From CAZHVS01 sp964536015 (GTDB lineage: Bacteria; Bacteroidota; Ignavibacteria; Ignavibacteriales; Ignavibacteriaceae), in NCBI GenBank assembly GCA_964536015.1, contig CAZHVS010000011.1, forward strand, positions 1 through 64,000: a DNA stretch of 64,000 bases, in the 5' to 3' direction. The notes under the pieces are model-generated. The model searched no databases, was not told where the DNA came from, and saw only the letters and a program-made list of their open reading frames with translations. Shown in pieces: positions 18,212-27,414 of the stretch. How positions within the stretch are numbered: position 1 is the first letter of the stretch; each line of letters opens with the position of its first letter. A program made the translations under genes and the position numbers.

Positions 18212-18931
18212 TTATAAAAAAGATTTCAATTCACCGCCGCCAAACATTACAATTCCCTTAAGCACAAGCGTTTTATTTTGGTCATAGACTCTTGCTGGAT
18301 CTTTGATTCTGCTATTTTTGAATCCTCCGAAAAGTGGAAAGACATCTACAATAATATTCCAATCAGCAGGTACAATCAATGTTGTTCCGCCGAATAAAAT
18401 AAACATATCAAGTATGTTTTCTCCGGTAGCTAATTTGCATTGTGTCAAATCAATTTCAGAACCGCCAAAAATAGCAGTAATATTTCCACCCTGAAAATTA
18501 TCACTCGCTAGACGCTTTTCTCCTCCTCCAAAGATGGCAACATCATCAATTTTATCTTTATTGATATAAATATCAGATTTCATAAATCTTGCTCGATAAA
18601 ATTTATGTGACCAATCAGTTCTGGGTTTTAATAGAATATAAAGGCCAATCACCAAAAGCAAAACTCCCCAAAAATAATCCCAGAAATCTATGTGCATATA
18701 TCTAGAAGCCATCCATAAACTTCCTGTGGTAAAAAGAATTAATCCAAAACCTTTTTTGTAAGAATTTAGAATGCTTACAAGTCCCACGAACATCATCAAA
18801 CCCGGAAGAGAGAATAAGTAATGAAAAAGATTAAGGTGAATAATATTCAAGTTATCCAGAAGGTAGCTTCCACCCAATATTATCAATAGCCCGCCGACTA
18901 TTAATCTTGTAGTTGATATTTTATTATTCAT
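18212..18931 (-). CDS. LiaF-like membrane protein
   Basis: The 239-residue protein has about four helices in the N-terminal 110 residues (LiaI/LiaF-like membrane region), then a soluble beta-rich domain with repeated I-F-G-G or F-G-G turns (A-I-F-G-G-G-E, A-I-F-G-G-S-E, L-F-G-G), as in the cell-wall-active-antibiotic response family (LiaF C-terminal, DUF2154-like). In Firmicutes LiaF inhibits the LiaRS system. Here it heads the run leading to the LytS/LytTR pair and is a plausible modulator of it. The ATG follows AAAGGAA. Confidence 0.82.
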   Translation of the reverse strand: MNNKISTTRLIVGGLLIILGGSYLLDNLNIIHLNLFHYLFSLPGLMMFVGLVSILNSYKKGFGLILFTTGSLWMASRYMHIDFWDYFWGVLLLVIGLYILLKPRTDWSHKFYRARFMKSDIYINKDKIDDVAIFGGGEKRLASDNFQGGNITAIFGGSEIDLTQCKLATGENILDMFILFGGTTLIVPADWNIIVDVFPLFGGFKNSRIKDPARVYDQNKTLVLKGIVMFGGGELKSFL

Positions 18932-19234
18932 TGTATTTTCCTTTCGAAAAAAATCATTAAAATTTTCTATGCAAATGTAAAATATTTCCTTTGCGTCGAT
19001 AATAAGAAATCGGTAAATTCCAGAAAACTATCGGTGAGTAAAATATTTTTTTTATTTTTTATAAAAATACTTGCAAGATTTTTTTGTTTGTAGTAGTTTG
19101 ACCTCAGATTTTAAAACAACCTCACAAATTTTTTTAGTTTTTTTAGTCATTCTCTTTACTGATATATTTACAAGGGAAGAGATGCTGTTTAAAGGTAATT
19201 TAGTTATACATTAACCTTTTATTAAAGGAAGTTT
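18932..19234. other. Divergent intergenic region, liaF-like / nrdJ
   Basis: These 303 bases hold the promoters of the LiaF-like gene (minus) and nrdJ (plus). It is very AT-rich with several T runs. I saw no cobalamin-riboswitch (B12-box) sequence and no NrdR-box pair that I could defend. Confidence 0.5.
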
Positions 19235-22200
19235 ATGAAGATAAGACGACTTTTTACTGAGTCGGGTAAAGACCCATTTAATTTATTTAACTTTGAGCGT
19301 AGAACTTCTGAGATAAGAAATCCAGATGGTTCGATTGTTTTTAAGATGGACGATGTTTATGTCCCCAGTTTCTGGTCACAGGTTGCAACAGATGTAATTG
19401 CACAAAAATATTTTCGTAAAGCTGGCGTTCCAAAATTAACAATACGACAGGAAGAAGAAGGAATCCCACAGTGGTTGCAGCCTTCAATTCCTGATAAAGA
19501 AAATTTAGATAAACTGCCTGCAAAGGAAAGATATACTTCTGAGCATGATTCAAGACAGGTTTTTCATAGACTGGCAGGATGCTGGACTTACTGGGGTTAT
19601 AAAGCAAATTATTTTGATACTGAGGATGATGCAAAAGCTTTTTACGATGAGTTGCTTTTTATGCTTGCAAACCAGATGTCAGCTCCAAATTCTCCTCAAT
19701 GGTTTAATACAGGTCTGCACTGGGCTTATGGAATTTCAGGTCCTTCACAGGGACATTATTATGTGGATTACAAAACAGGTGAGCTAACTGTTTCAGAAGA
19801 CGCTTATACGCATCCACAACCTCACGCTTGCTTTATCCAGTCTGTTAAAGATGATCTTGTTAATGAAGGCGGGATAATGGATCTGTGGGTTCGAGAAGCA
19901 AGATTATTCAAATATGGTTCAGGTACGGGTTCAAACTTTTCTGATTTAAGAGGGAATAACGAACCTTTAAGTGGGGGGGGGAAATCTTCTGGTTTGATGT
20001 CATTTTTAAGAATTGGTGATCGTTCTGCAGGTGCAATTAAATCGGGAGGAACAACAAGAAGGGCGGCTAAAATGGTTTGCCTTGATCTTGATCACCCTGA
20101 TATTGAAGAATTTATCAACTGGAAAGTAATTGAAGAAAACAAAGTTGCTTCTTTAGTTACAGGTTCAAAATTGTGTAACATTCATCTTAACAATATTATG
20201 AAGGCTTGTTACGCAGAGCATCCAGAAAACGACAGGTTCAATCCTAAATTAAATCTGAAACTTCAAAAGGCAATTATCGAAGCACGAAAATCAAATATTC
20301 CAAAAAATTATATTGATCGTGTCATACAACTAGCCAAACTTGGATTTAAATCTATTGAATTTCCTGTTTATGATGTTGATTGGAATTCAGAGGCATATGC
20401 TACTGTTGCCGGTCAGAATTCAAATAATTCTATTCGCGTTACAAATGAATTTATGAATGCAGTTTTAAATGAAGGGGAATGGAACCTTTACTGGCGAATA
20501 GAAAAAAGAAAAGCAAAGAAAGAGAATCGTTCACCAAAACCATGTAAAACTTTAAAAGCAAAAGATCTTTGGGAAGATATTTCTTATTCTGCATGGGCTT
20601 GTGCTGATCCGGGAATTCAATATCATACAACAATTAATGAATGGCATACTTGTTCGAATGATGGAGAGATTCGAGCTTCAAATCCATGCAGTGAATATAT
20701 GTTCCTTGATGATACTGCGTGCAACCTTGCATCATTGAATCTTGTGAAATTTTATGATACTGATACATTCAAATTTAATATTGATGCTTTGAGGCATGCC
20801 TCAAAAATATGGACTATTGTATTAGAAATAAGTGTGTTGATGGCTCAGTTTCCAAGCAAATCAATCGCGCAGCTTAGTTACGATTACAGAACCCTTGGAC
20901 TTGGTTACGCAAACCTTGGATCATTACTGATGTTGCAGGGAATTCCTTATGATAGTAATGAAGGTTTTGCTATTTGTGGTGCTATTACCGCAATTATGCA
21001 TATGACAGCATATACTACATCTGCCGAAATGGCAAAAGAGCTAGGAACATTTCCAAAATATTCTAATAATAAAAATGTAATGCTCAAGGTTATCAGAAAT
21101 CATAGAAGAGCTGCATTCAATGTCCCAAAAGAAGAATATGAAGATTTAAGTATCTACCCGATGGGGATTGACCCTAAGTTCTGTCCTTCTGATTTATTAC
21201 GAGCAGCAAGAGAAGATGCAGATAAAGCTCTGGAACTTGGTGAAAAACATGGTTTCAGAAATGCACAGGTTACTGTGATTGCACCAACTGGAACAATCGG
21301 ACTTGTGATGGATTGTGATACCACAGGAGTTGAACCAGATTTTGCATTAGTAAAATTCAAAAAACTTGCTGGGGGTGGTTATTTTAAAATTATCAATCAA
21401 TCCATTCCGCCTGCTTTAGATCGACTAGGATATAACCAGGATCAGATAAATGAAATTGTTAAATATGCAGTTGGTCATGGAACTTTGGTAGGTTGTCCTT
21501 ATATAAATCCTCAGTCCCTTAAAGCAAAAGGATTCACTGATGAGGTTCTTTCAAAAATTGAAAAAATGCTTCCATCAGTTTTTGAAATTGGGTTTGCATT
21601 TAATAAATACACACTTGGTAATGAATTTTTAAATAAAAAACTTGGATTGACAGAGCAAACAATTGAATCTGTTGATTTTGATTTATTAAAAGTTTTAGGC
21701 TTTTCAAAGCAGGAAATAGCTTCTGCGAATGATTATGTTTGCGGTACAATGACTATTGAAGGTGCACCATACTTAAAGCATGAACATTATCCTGTATTTG
21801 ATTGTGCAAATAAATGCGGTAAAAGAGGAACAAGATTTATAAGAGCTTTTGCTCATATAAAGATGATGGCTTCTGCTCAACCTTTTATAAGTGGAGCAAT
21901 ATCAAAAACGATCAATCTTCCAAATTCTGCTACAATTGAAGATGTTAAAGATGCTTACCTGCAATCATGGAAGATGGGTTGTAAAGCAAATGCTCTTTAT
22001 AGAGATGGCTCAAAGTTATCTCAACCGCTTAACGCAATAATGGATGACGACCTTGAAGCAATCATTGAAGAGAAAGAGCAAAATGACATTGTGAAGATTG
22101 CTGAGAAAATTATTCATCGTTATATTGCAAAACGACATAGACTTCCATATAGAAGACAGGGTTATACTCAAAAAGCGAAAATTAATGGACAATCTGTTTA

Positions 22201-22816
22201 TATAAGAACGGGGGAATATGATAATGGACAGCTTGGTGAAATATTTATTGATATGCATAGAGAAGGAGCGACTGTCAGAAGTCTTTTGAATTGCTTTGCA
22301 ATTTCAATTTCTCTCGGACTTCAGCATGGTGTACCACTTGAAGAATTTGTTGATGCATTTGTTTTCACAAGATTTGAACCAGCTGGAATGGTTACCGGAA
22401 ATGATAAAATAAAATTTGCAACTTCTGTAATTGATTACATTTTCAGAGAGCTTGCTGTTACATATCTTGGCAGGAATGACCTTGTCCATGCTGACCCAAC
22501 TGAACAGACTCCTAAAGTTACTAAAAACATTGTTAAAAAATTAGAACCTGAGTTTGAAAGTGAAGAAGTAATCAGCGAAAGAGTAATTGAACTGGACAGG
22601 GAAGAATTTAATTCAAATAGTTTTTCCGTGGTAAATGAAGAAGTTTCTTCTTCAGCAATTACGGAAGGGTCTTATACATTGAAGAGTCGTGTTATGCAAG
22701 CAATTGAACGTGGTTATACAGGTGATGTTTGTACAGAATGCCAAAGTATGACAATGGTAAGAAATGGAACATGTTTGAAGTGCATGACATGTGGAGCAAC
22801 TTCCGGCTGCAGTTGA
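19235..22816 (+). CDS. nrdJ: Vitamin B12-dependent (class II) ribonucleoside-diphosphate reductase
   Basis: The 1193-residue protein makes deoxyribonucleotides using adenosylcobalamin, independent of oxygen. The N-P-C-S-E active-site motif is at 483-487 (radical cysteine Cys485). G-S-G-T-G-S-N-F-S lies near residue 228. The C-terminal zinc/redox tail C-T-E-C-Q...C-L-K-C...C-G-A-T-S-G-C-S is intact and characteristic of the long NrdJ form. The ATG follows AAAGGAAG. A run of nine G bases at 19973-19981 falls in a Gly-Gly-Gly stretch and keeps frame. No class I reductase is in the window. Confidence 0.95.
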   Translation: MKIRRLFTESGKDPFNLFNFERRTSEIRNPDGSIVFKMDDVYVPSFWSQVATDVIAQKYFRKAGVPKLTIRQEEEGIPQWLQPSIPDKENLDKLPAKERYTSEHDSRQVFHRLAGCWTYWGYKANYFDTEDDAKAFYDELLFMLANQMSAPNSPQWFNTGLHWAYGISGPSQGHYYVDYKTGELTVSEDAYTHPQPHACFIQSVKDDLVNEGGIMDLWVREARLFKYGSGTGSNFSDLRGNNEPLSGGGKSSGLMSFLRIGDRSAGAIKSGGTTRRAAKMVCLDLDHPDIEEFINWKVIEENKVASLVTGSKLCNIHLNNIMKACYAEHPENDRFNPKLNLKLQKAIIEARKSNIPKNYIDRVIQLAKLGFKSIEFPVYDVDWNSEAYATVAGQNSNNSIRVTNEFMNAVLNEGEWNLYWRIEKRKAKKENRSPKPCKTLKAKDLWEDISYSAWACADPGIQYHTTINEWHTCSNDGEIRASNPCSEYMFLDDTACNLASLNLVKFYDTDTFKFNIDALRHASKIWTIVLEISVLMAQFPSKSIAQLSYDYRTLGLGYANLGSLLMLQGIPYDSNEGFAICGAITAIMHMTAYTTSAEMAKELGTFPKYSNNKNVMLKVIRNHRRAAFNVPKEEYEDLSIYPMGIDPKFCPSDLLRAAREDADKALELGEKHGFRNAQVTVIAPTGTIGLVMDCDTTGVEPDFALVKFKKLAGGGYFKIINQSIPPALDRLGYNQDQINEIVKYAVGHGTLVGCPYINPQSLKAKGFTDEVLSKIEKMLPSVFEIGFAFNKYTLGNEFLNKKLGLTEQTIESVDFDLLKVLGFSKQEIASANDYVCGTMTIEGAPYLKHEHYPVFDCANKCGKRGTRFIRAFAHIKMMASAQPFISGAISKTINLPNSATIEDVKDAYLQSWKMGCKANALYRDGSKLSQPLNAIMDDDLEAIIEEKEQNDIVKIAEKIIHRYIAKRHRLPYRRQGYTQKAKINGQSVYIRTGEYDNGQLGEIFIDMHREGATVRSLLNCFAISISLGLQHGVPLEEFVDAFVFTRFEPAGMVTGNDKIKFATSVIDYIFRELAVTYLGRNDLVHADPTEQTPKVTKNIVKKLEPEFESEEVISERVIELDREEFNSNSFSVVNEEVSSSAITEGSYTLKSRVMQAIERGYTGDVCTECQSMTMVRNGTCLKCMTCGATSGCS

Positions 22817-22877
22817 TTAAAATGAATTTTGTTTTGCTATAAATAAATCTTGGCATAACGATAAAAATTCCATATAT

Positions 22878-22906
22878 TTGACAGCGAAATTTTAATAAAT
22901 TAAATT
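22878..22906 (+). promoter_or_regulatory. Promoter of tRNA-Ser
   Basis: TTGACA (22878-22883) and TAAATT (22901-22906) are separated by 17 bases. The tRNA starts 16 bases after the -10-like element. Confidence 0.6.
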
Positions 22907-22921
22907 CACACTTAAAAAACT

Positions 22922-23010
22922 GGAGAGGTGGATGAGTGGCTGAAATCAACGGTTTGCTAAACCGTCGTATGGGTAAAACTGTACCGCGAGTTCGAATCTC
23001 GCCCTCTCCG
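22922..23010 (+). tRNA. tRNA-Ser (anticodon GCU)
   Basis: The 89-base sequence folds as a class II tRNA. The acceptor arm GGAGAGG pairs with CCTCTCC and the discriminator is G. The anticodon arm ACGGT/ACCGT carries loop TTGCTAA, so the anticodon is GCU and reads AGC/AGU. The T arm is GCGAGTTCGAATCTCGC. The long variable arm is expected for serine. The 3' CCA is not encoded. Confidence 0.97.
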
Positions 23011-23022
23011 CAAAACAATTAA

Positions 23023-23049
23023 ATGGCTCAGTTAATGAGCTATTTTTTT
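23023..23049 (+). terminator. Terminator downstream of tRNA-Ser
   Basis: TGGCTCA pairs with TGAGCTA (one G-T pair) around a five-base loop and is followed by seven T bases, starting 13 bases after the tRNA. Confidence 0.85.
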
Positions 23050-23146
23050 ATACTAATAAAATTTTTTAACTTAATTACTTCCTCCAAATATTCCTACTTA
23101 CACTATTTTCTAAATCTCTGAAATAAAACAAAATATTTAAAAACAC

Positions 23147-23175
23147 TTGACAAAGAATTTTTTTTTTCGTAATTA
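23147..23175 (+). promoter_or_regulatory. Candidate promoter of the first pectin operon
   Basis: TTGACA (23147-23152) is followed after 17 bases by TAATTA (23170-23175). The following T-A-T-G-G partly fits the Bacteroidota -7 form. It precedes the DUF4861 gene by about 87 bases and has an operator-like palindrome just downstream. No transcription start is known. Confidence 0.5.
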
Positions 23176-23192
23176 TGGTTCAGTAATTTAAC

Positions 23193-23206
23193 CGTTTACT
23201 TAAACG
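23193..23206 (+). promoter_or_regulatory. Operator-like palindrome CGTTTA-CT-TAAACG
   Basis: Two perfect 6-base half-sites separated by two bases lie 17 bases downstream of the candidate -10, where a LacI-family repressor could block transcription. A second half-palindromic site, TGTGA-N6-TCACC at 23219-23234, resembles a CRP-type site at 9 of 10 conserved bases. The LacI gene at 59221 is the obvious candidate regulator, but this is inference. Confidence 0.4.
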
Positions 23207-23261
23207 ATAAAGTTAACGTGTGATGTGACTCACCCGGCGAAGCATTTCTAAACAAGATTTT

Positions 23262-24545
23262 ATGATAAAAATAAACAAATTTTCACACTTCCTAGTTGTA
23301 TTCATTACAATCATTTTAGTCTTAATTAATAGTATTAAATTATGCTCACAAAAAGAAAATTCAATAATAATTAAGATATCTAATCCATCGAAACTTGAAA
23401 GAAAAAATGAGTTGATAAAAATTTCAGATTTGAAAATAAATTTTGATTCATTGAAAAGTATCAATAAATCTTTATTTATTTTTGATGGAGATTCATTAGT
23501 AGACTATGCGATAGTGAAAGAAGGAAATATTTGTTCTATAAATATTTTAACTAACTTAAAACCACTTCAAAAAAAAACATATCAAATCTTAATAGCTGAT
23601 ATAGATAAATATACTATTCCTGAACTAAAGCCACGAACAAAATCTCATTTGGGAATAAAAACTGATTATACTCTGATTAATAACATTTATACAAATGGAT
23701 ACTTCAAACCAATGAACAATATTTTAATTAAAAATGATCACTTTCCACATGATTGTTTTATTCAATATGAAGGGCCAGGTTGGGAATCGGAAAGAATTGC
23801 ATACCGTTTTTATTTGGACGAAAGAAACCGTAATGACATTTTTGGAAAGCAAACAAACAGACTGGTTATTGATTCAATAGGAATAAATGATTTAGTCTCT
23901 GATGGGAAAGAGTCTTATACTTCATTACAACCTTGGGGAATGGATATTTTTAAAGTGAGTAATTCGCTTGGAATTGGTTCAATTGCTACTTATTACAATA
24001 ATAAAGTTTTTACAATCTCACAAACGGATAGCATTTTTTGTTCTATTTACAATTCAGCTTATGAATCTTCTGTAGAAACTAATTATTACGGATGGAAGTA
24101 TGATAATTCAAAAGTTAATATAACTTCCAGATTATCGATTGTTGCAGATAGCAGGTTGACAAAATGTGAAGTGAATACAGATATTCCACTAGAAAATATT
24201 TGTACAGGGCTTGCTAAACATAAAGAAACTTCTTTAATTAAAATTTCAGATTCATCAAAATACTCCTGGAGTTGCATTGCTTTGTGGGGGAAGCAATCTC
24301 TTGCAGGAGATAATCTTGGTATTGCGTTGTTTTATAAAAACAGAAATTTAATATCCTTAACCGAAGATGATATAAACGAGTTAGTTTTGCTTAAACCTTA
24401 TGGGAACAAATTACAATATTATTTTGCAGCTGCCTGGGAAAATGAATATAACGGAATTAAAACCGAGAAGGAATTTAAGAAATTCTTACACGATGAGATA
24501 GAAAAATTATCTTATCCTATTGTCATAAAACATGTAACTCAATAA
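23262..24545 (+). CDS. DUF4861-family exported protein
   Basis: The 427-residue protein has an N-terminal hydrophobic leader (about 8-30). The block E-G-P-G-W-E-S-E-R-I-A-Y-R-F-Y-L-D followed by R-N-R-N-D-I-F-G-K is the DUF4861 (PF16153) signature. This family recurs in loci for uronic-acid polysaccharides such as pectin and ulvan, but I know of no settled enzyme activity. It is the first gene of the pectin locus, 28 bases before the hexuronate transporter, so it probably acts on imported or surface-bound uronate oligosaccharides. Confidence 0.8.
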   Translation: MIKINKFSHFLVVFITIILVLINSIKLCSQKENSIIIKISNPSKLERKNELIKISDLKINFDSLKSINKSLFIFDGDSLVDYAIVKEGNICSINILTNLKPLQKKTYQILIADIDKYTIPELKPRTKSHLGIKTDYTLINNIYTNGYFKPMNNILIKNDHFPHDCFIQYEGPGWESERIAYRFYLDERNRNDIFGKQTNRLVIDSIGINDLVSDGKESYTSLQPWGMDIFKVSNSLGIGSIATYYNNKVFTISQTDSIFCSIYNSAYESSVETNYYGWKYDNSKVNITSRLSIVADSRLTKCEVNTDIPLENICTGLAKHKETSLIKISDSSKYSWSCIALWGKQSLAGDNLGIALFYKNRNLISLTEDDINELVLLKPYGNKLQYYFAAAWENEYNGIKTEKEFKKFLHDEIEKLSYPIVIKHVTQ

Positions 24546-24573
24546 ATATTTTACATTTTATAACTGGACAAAT

Positions 24574-25902
24574 ATGAATAACATTAACAACAGTGAATTC
24601 AATAATAACGAAATAAAAGAAAAAATCGGAAAATACCGATGGACAATTTTGTCTCTTGTCTTTTTTGCAACAACAATTAATTATCTTGATAGGCAAGTAA
24701 TAAGTCTGTTGAAAGATGATTATCTTGAACCAATCTTTGGATGGTCAGAATCGGATTATGCAAACATTGTAATTGTATTTCAACTCGCTTATGCATTAGG
24801 TATGATTGGTGTAGGGCGGGTAATAGACAAAATAGGAACTAAACTTGGCTATGCAATTTCTTTGTTGATTTGGAGTATAGCTGCTATTGGACATGCTTTT
24901 GCAAGAAGTACATTTGGTTTTATGGTTGCACGAGGTGTTTTAGGTGTGAGTGAAGCCGGTAATTTTCCAGCAGCAATTAAAACAGTTGCAGAATGGTTTC
25001 CTAAAAAAGAGAGAGCTTTTGCAACAGGAATTTTCAACTCCGGTACGAATTTGGGAGCAATAATTGCACCTCTTACTGTTCCACTAATTGCACTTAAGAT
25101 GGGATGGGAATGGGCTTTTATAATTACAGGTGCTATTGGTTTGGTTTGGCTTTTTTTCTGGTTTATTATTTATGAAGTTCCTTCGAAATCAAAAAAATTA
25201 AGTAAAAAAGAATATGAGTATATTCATTCTGACAAAGAAGATAATGTTACTACAGAAGAAAAACTTAGCTGGCTAAAAATTCTATCTTTCAGACAAACAT
25301 GGGCGTTTATTATTGGAAAATTTTTAACAGACCCAATCTGGTGGTTCTATTTGTTCTGGTTACCTTCATTTTTAAACAAGCAATATGGAATGACAAAAAC
25401 TGATGTTGCAGTTCCAATCGCGGTTGTTTATACGATGACTACATTTGGAAGTATTTTTGGAGGATGGTTATCCGGTTATTTTATTGACAGGGGCTGGGAA
25501 GTATATAAAGCTAGAAGAACAGCAATGCTTCTCTTCGCCTTATTTGCACTTCCAGTTATTTCTGCACAAGCATTGGGTCAATATAGTCATTGGTACGCTG
25601 TATTAATTATTGGCATTGCAGCATCAGCACATCAAGCATGGTCAGCTAATATTTTTACTACGACATCAGATATGTTTCCTAAAAAAGCCGTTGCGTCAGT
25701 AACCGGTATTGGAGGCATGGCTGGTGGATTAGGAGGTATTTTAATTGCAAGAGCTGCGGGATTATTACTTGATCATTACAAGGCGCTAGGTACAATTGAG
25801 ACTGGCTACTATGTTATGTTTATCATTTGTGGGTCTGCATATCTAACTGCCTGGATTATCTTTAATCTACTTGCACCAAAAATGAAAAGAGTTGAGTTAT
25901 AA
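24574..25902 (+). CDS. exuT: Hexuronate MFS transporter (ExuT-like)
   Basis: The 442-residue, 12-helix carrier belongs to the anion:cation symporter (ACS) family. N-Y-L-D-R-Q-V-I-S-L-L in helix 1 and V-A-R-G-V-L-G-V-S-E-A-G-N-F-P-A-A-I-K in helix 4 are the family marks. ExuT imports galacturonate or glucuronate with protons. It lies between the DUF4861 gene and uronate isomerase with gaps of 28 and 18 bases, which fixes hexuronate as the most likely substrate. Confidence 0.88.
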   Translation: MNNINNSEFNNNEIKEKIGKYRWTILSLVFFATTINYLDRQVISLLKDDYLEPIFGWSESDYANIVIVFQLAYALGMIGVGRVIDKIGTKLGYAISLLIWSIAAIGHAFARSTFGFMVARGVLGVSEAGNFPAAIKTVAEWFPKKERAFATGIFNSGTNLGAIIAPLTVPLIALKMGWEWAFIITGAIGLVWLFFWFIIYEVPSKSKKLSKKEYEYIHSDKEDNVTTEEKLSWLKILSFRQTWAFIIGKFLTDPIWWFYLFWLPSFLNKQYGMTKTDVAVPIAVVYTMTTFGSIFGGWLSGYFIDRGWEVYKARRTAMLLFALFALPVISAQALGQYSHWYAVLIIGIAASAHQAWSANIFTTTSDMFPKKAVASVTGIGGMAGGLGGILIARAAGLLLDHYKALGTIETGYYVMFIICGSAYLTAWIIFNLLAPKMKRVEL

Positions 25903-25920
25903 ATTAAAACAGAGATTAAA

Positions 25921-27327
25921 ATGCAAAAGAATTTTATGGATCAAGATTTTTTACTAATGAATGAAACTGCAAAATATTTATATCATAATTTTGCGAAAGA
26001 TTTACCAATTATTGATTATCACTGCCATTTACCTGTTGAAGATATTGCTAGCAACAAAAAGTTCAAGAATATTACTCAAGTGTGGCTTTACGGTGATCAT
26101 TATAAATGGCGTGCAATGAGAACTAATGGAGTTGATGAACGCTTCTGTACAGGTAATGCAACTGATTGGGAAAAATTTCTTGCTTGGGCTAAAACAGTTC
26201 CAAACACATTAAGAAATCCTTTGTACCATTGGACTCATATGGAATTACGTAACCCTTTCGGAATAGAAGGTATGTTATTAAATGAAAGCACTGCTGAAGA
26301 AATTTGGAACAAATGTAACGAACAATTGCAGAAAAATGAATTTTCAACAAGAGGATTAATTAAGCATTTTAATGTAGAAGTTGTGTGTACAACAGATGAT
26401 CCTGTAGATACACTTGATTTTCATCAACAATTAAAACAAGATGAAAAGAATTTTAAAGTCCTGCCAGCATTCAGACCTGACAAAGGAATGATGATTGAAG
26501 ATAATAAATCATTCAAAGTCTGGTTCAATAAACTTCAAGATGCAGCAGGAATAGAAATAAAATCGTTTTCGACATATATTGAAGCAATTAGAGAAAGGCA
26601 CGATTATTTTCACCTGAATGGTTGTCGTCTTTCTGATCATGGAATTGAAACAGCTTATGCAGAAGATTATTCTATCCAAGAGATTGAAAATATTTTTTCA
26701 CTCATATTACTTGAGAAAGAATTGAACAAAGAACAAATTCTGAAATTCAAATCAGCGATGATGTATGAATTTGGTTTGATGGATGCAGAAAAAAATTGGG
26801 TTCAACAATTACATCTTGGAGCCTTGAGAAACAATAATAGCAGATTATTTAGAACTCTTGGACCTGATACCGGATTTGATTCTATTGGTGATTTTGAAAT
26901 TGCAAAACCTTTAGCTTCTTTTCTGAATAACCTTGATAATGAAAATAAACTTGCAAAAACTATTTTGTATAACTTAAATCCTGCGGATAATGAGTTAATG
27001 GCAACAATGATTGGTAATTTTCAGGATGGAACTATTCCCGGTAAATTACAATATGGTAGCGGTTGGTGGTTCCTCGATCAGAAAAGCGGAATAGAAAAAC
27101 AAATTGATGCTTTGTCTAATATGGGCTTGTTAAGTAGATTCGTTGGTATGCTTACAGATTCAAGAAGCTTTCTTTCATATCCACGACATGAATATTTCAG
27201 AAGAATTCTATGTAATATTGTTGGAGAAGATGTACAAAAAGGTTTGATTCCTGATGACGATGCTCTAATCAAACCATTGATAGAAAACATTTGTTACTTT
27301 AATGCTAAAAACTATTTCCAGTTCTAG
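25921..27327 (+). CDS. uxaC: Uronate isomerase (glucuronate/galacturonate isomerase)
   Basis: The 468-residue protein has the usual UxaC length and belongs to the amidohydrolase superfamily. D-Y-H-C-H (His34, His36) forms the metal-site HxH. Conserved L-G-A-L-R-N-N-N and G-P-D-T-G-F-D-S-I-G-D are typical of UxaC. It interconverts D-galacturonate and D-tagaturonate, or glucuronate and fructuronate, as the first cytoplasmic step. Its partner here is UxaE at 61377 rather than the dehydrogenase UxaB. Confidence 0.95.
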   Translation: MQKNFMDQDFLLMNETAKYLYHNFAKDLPIIDYHCHLPVEDIASNKKFKNITQVWLYGDHYKWRAMRTNGVDERFCTGNATDWEKFLAWAKTVPNTLRNPLYHWTHMELRNPFGIEGMLLNESTAEEIWNKCNEQLQKNEFSTRGLIKHFNVEVVCTTDDPVDTLDFHQQLKQDEKNFKVLPAFRPDKGMMIEDNKSFKVWFNKLQDAAGIEIKSFSTYIEAIRERHDYFHLNGCRLSDHGIETAYAEDYSIQEIENIFSLILLEKELNKEQILKFKSAMMYEFGLMDAEKNWVQQLHLGALRNNNSRLFRTLGPDTGFDSIGDFEIAKPLASFLNNLDNENKLAKTILYNLNPADNELMATMIGNFQDGTIPGKLQYGSGWWFLDQKSGIEKQIDALSNMGLLSRFVGMLTDSRSFLSYPRHEYFRRILCNIVGEDVQKGLIPDDDALIKPLIENICYFNAKNYFQF

Positions 27328-27359
27328 AATAAGCAATTAAGATTTCCTTCGAATATAAA

Positions 27360-27377
27360 AATGCAATTTGTTGCATT
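27360..27377 (+). promoter_or_regulatory. Perfect 7-4-7 palindrome before a TonB receptor gene
   Basis: AATGCAA-TTTG-TTGCATT is a perfect inverted repeat, 33 bases after the uxaC stop and 38 bases before the receptor start. It immediately overlaps a TTGACA-like box (27376-27381). It could be an operator of the LacI-type regulator or another dimeric factor. No other copy was seen in the window. Confidence 0.4.
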
Positions 27378-27414
27378 GACAATCAATAAAATTCTAAAAT
27401 AAAAGGAAAAACCT

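Noticed and set aside
18932..19234. Possible cobalamin riboswitch before nrdJ
   Set aside because: The B12-dependent enzyme made it worth looking for, but no B12-box-like sequence or GC-rich stem set was found in this AT-rich interval.
22692..23018. Minus-strand frame of 108 codons overlapping tRNA-Ser and the nrdJ end
   Set aside because: Its N-terminal G-E-G-E-I-R-T-R-G wording is the known false translation of the tRNA-Ser complement, and it overlaps the intact zinc tail of nrdJ.
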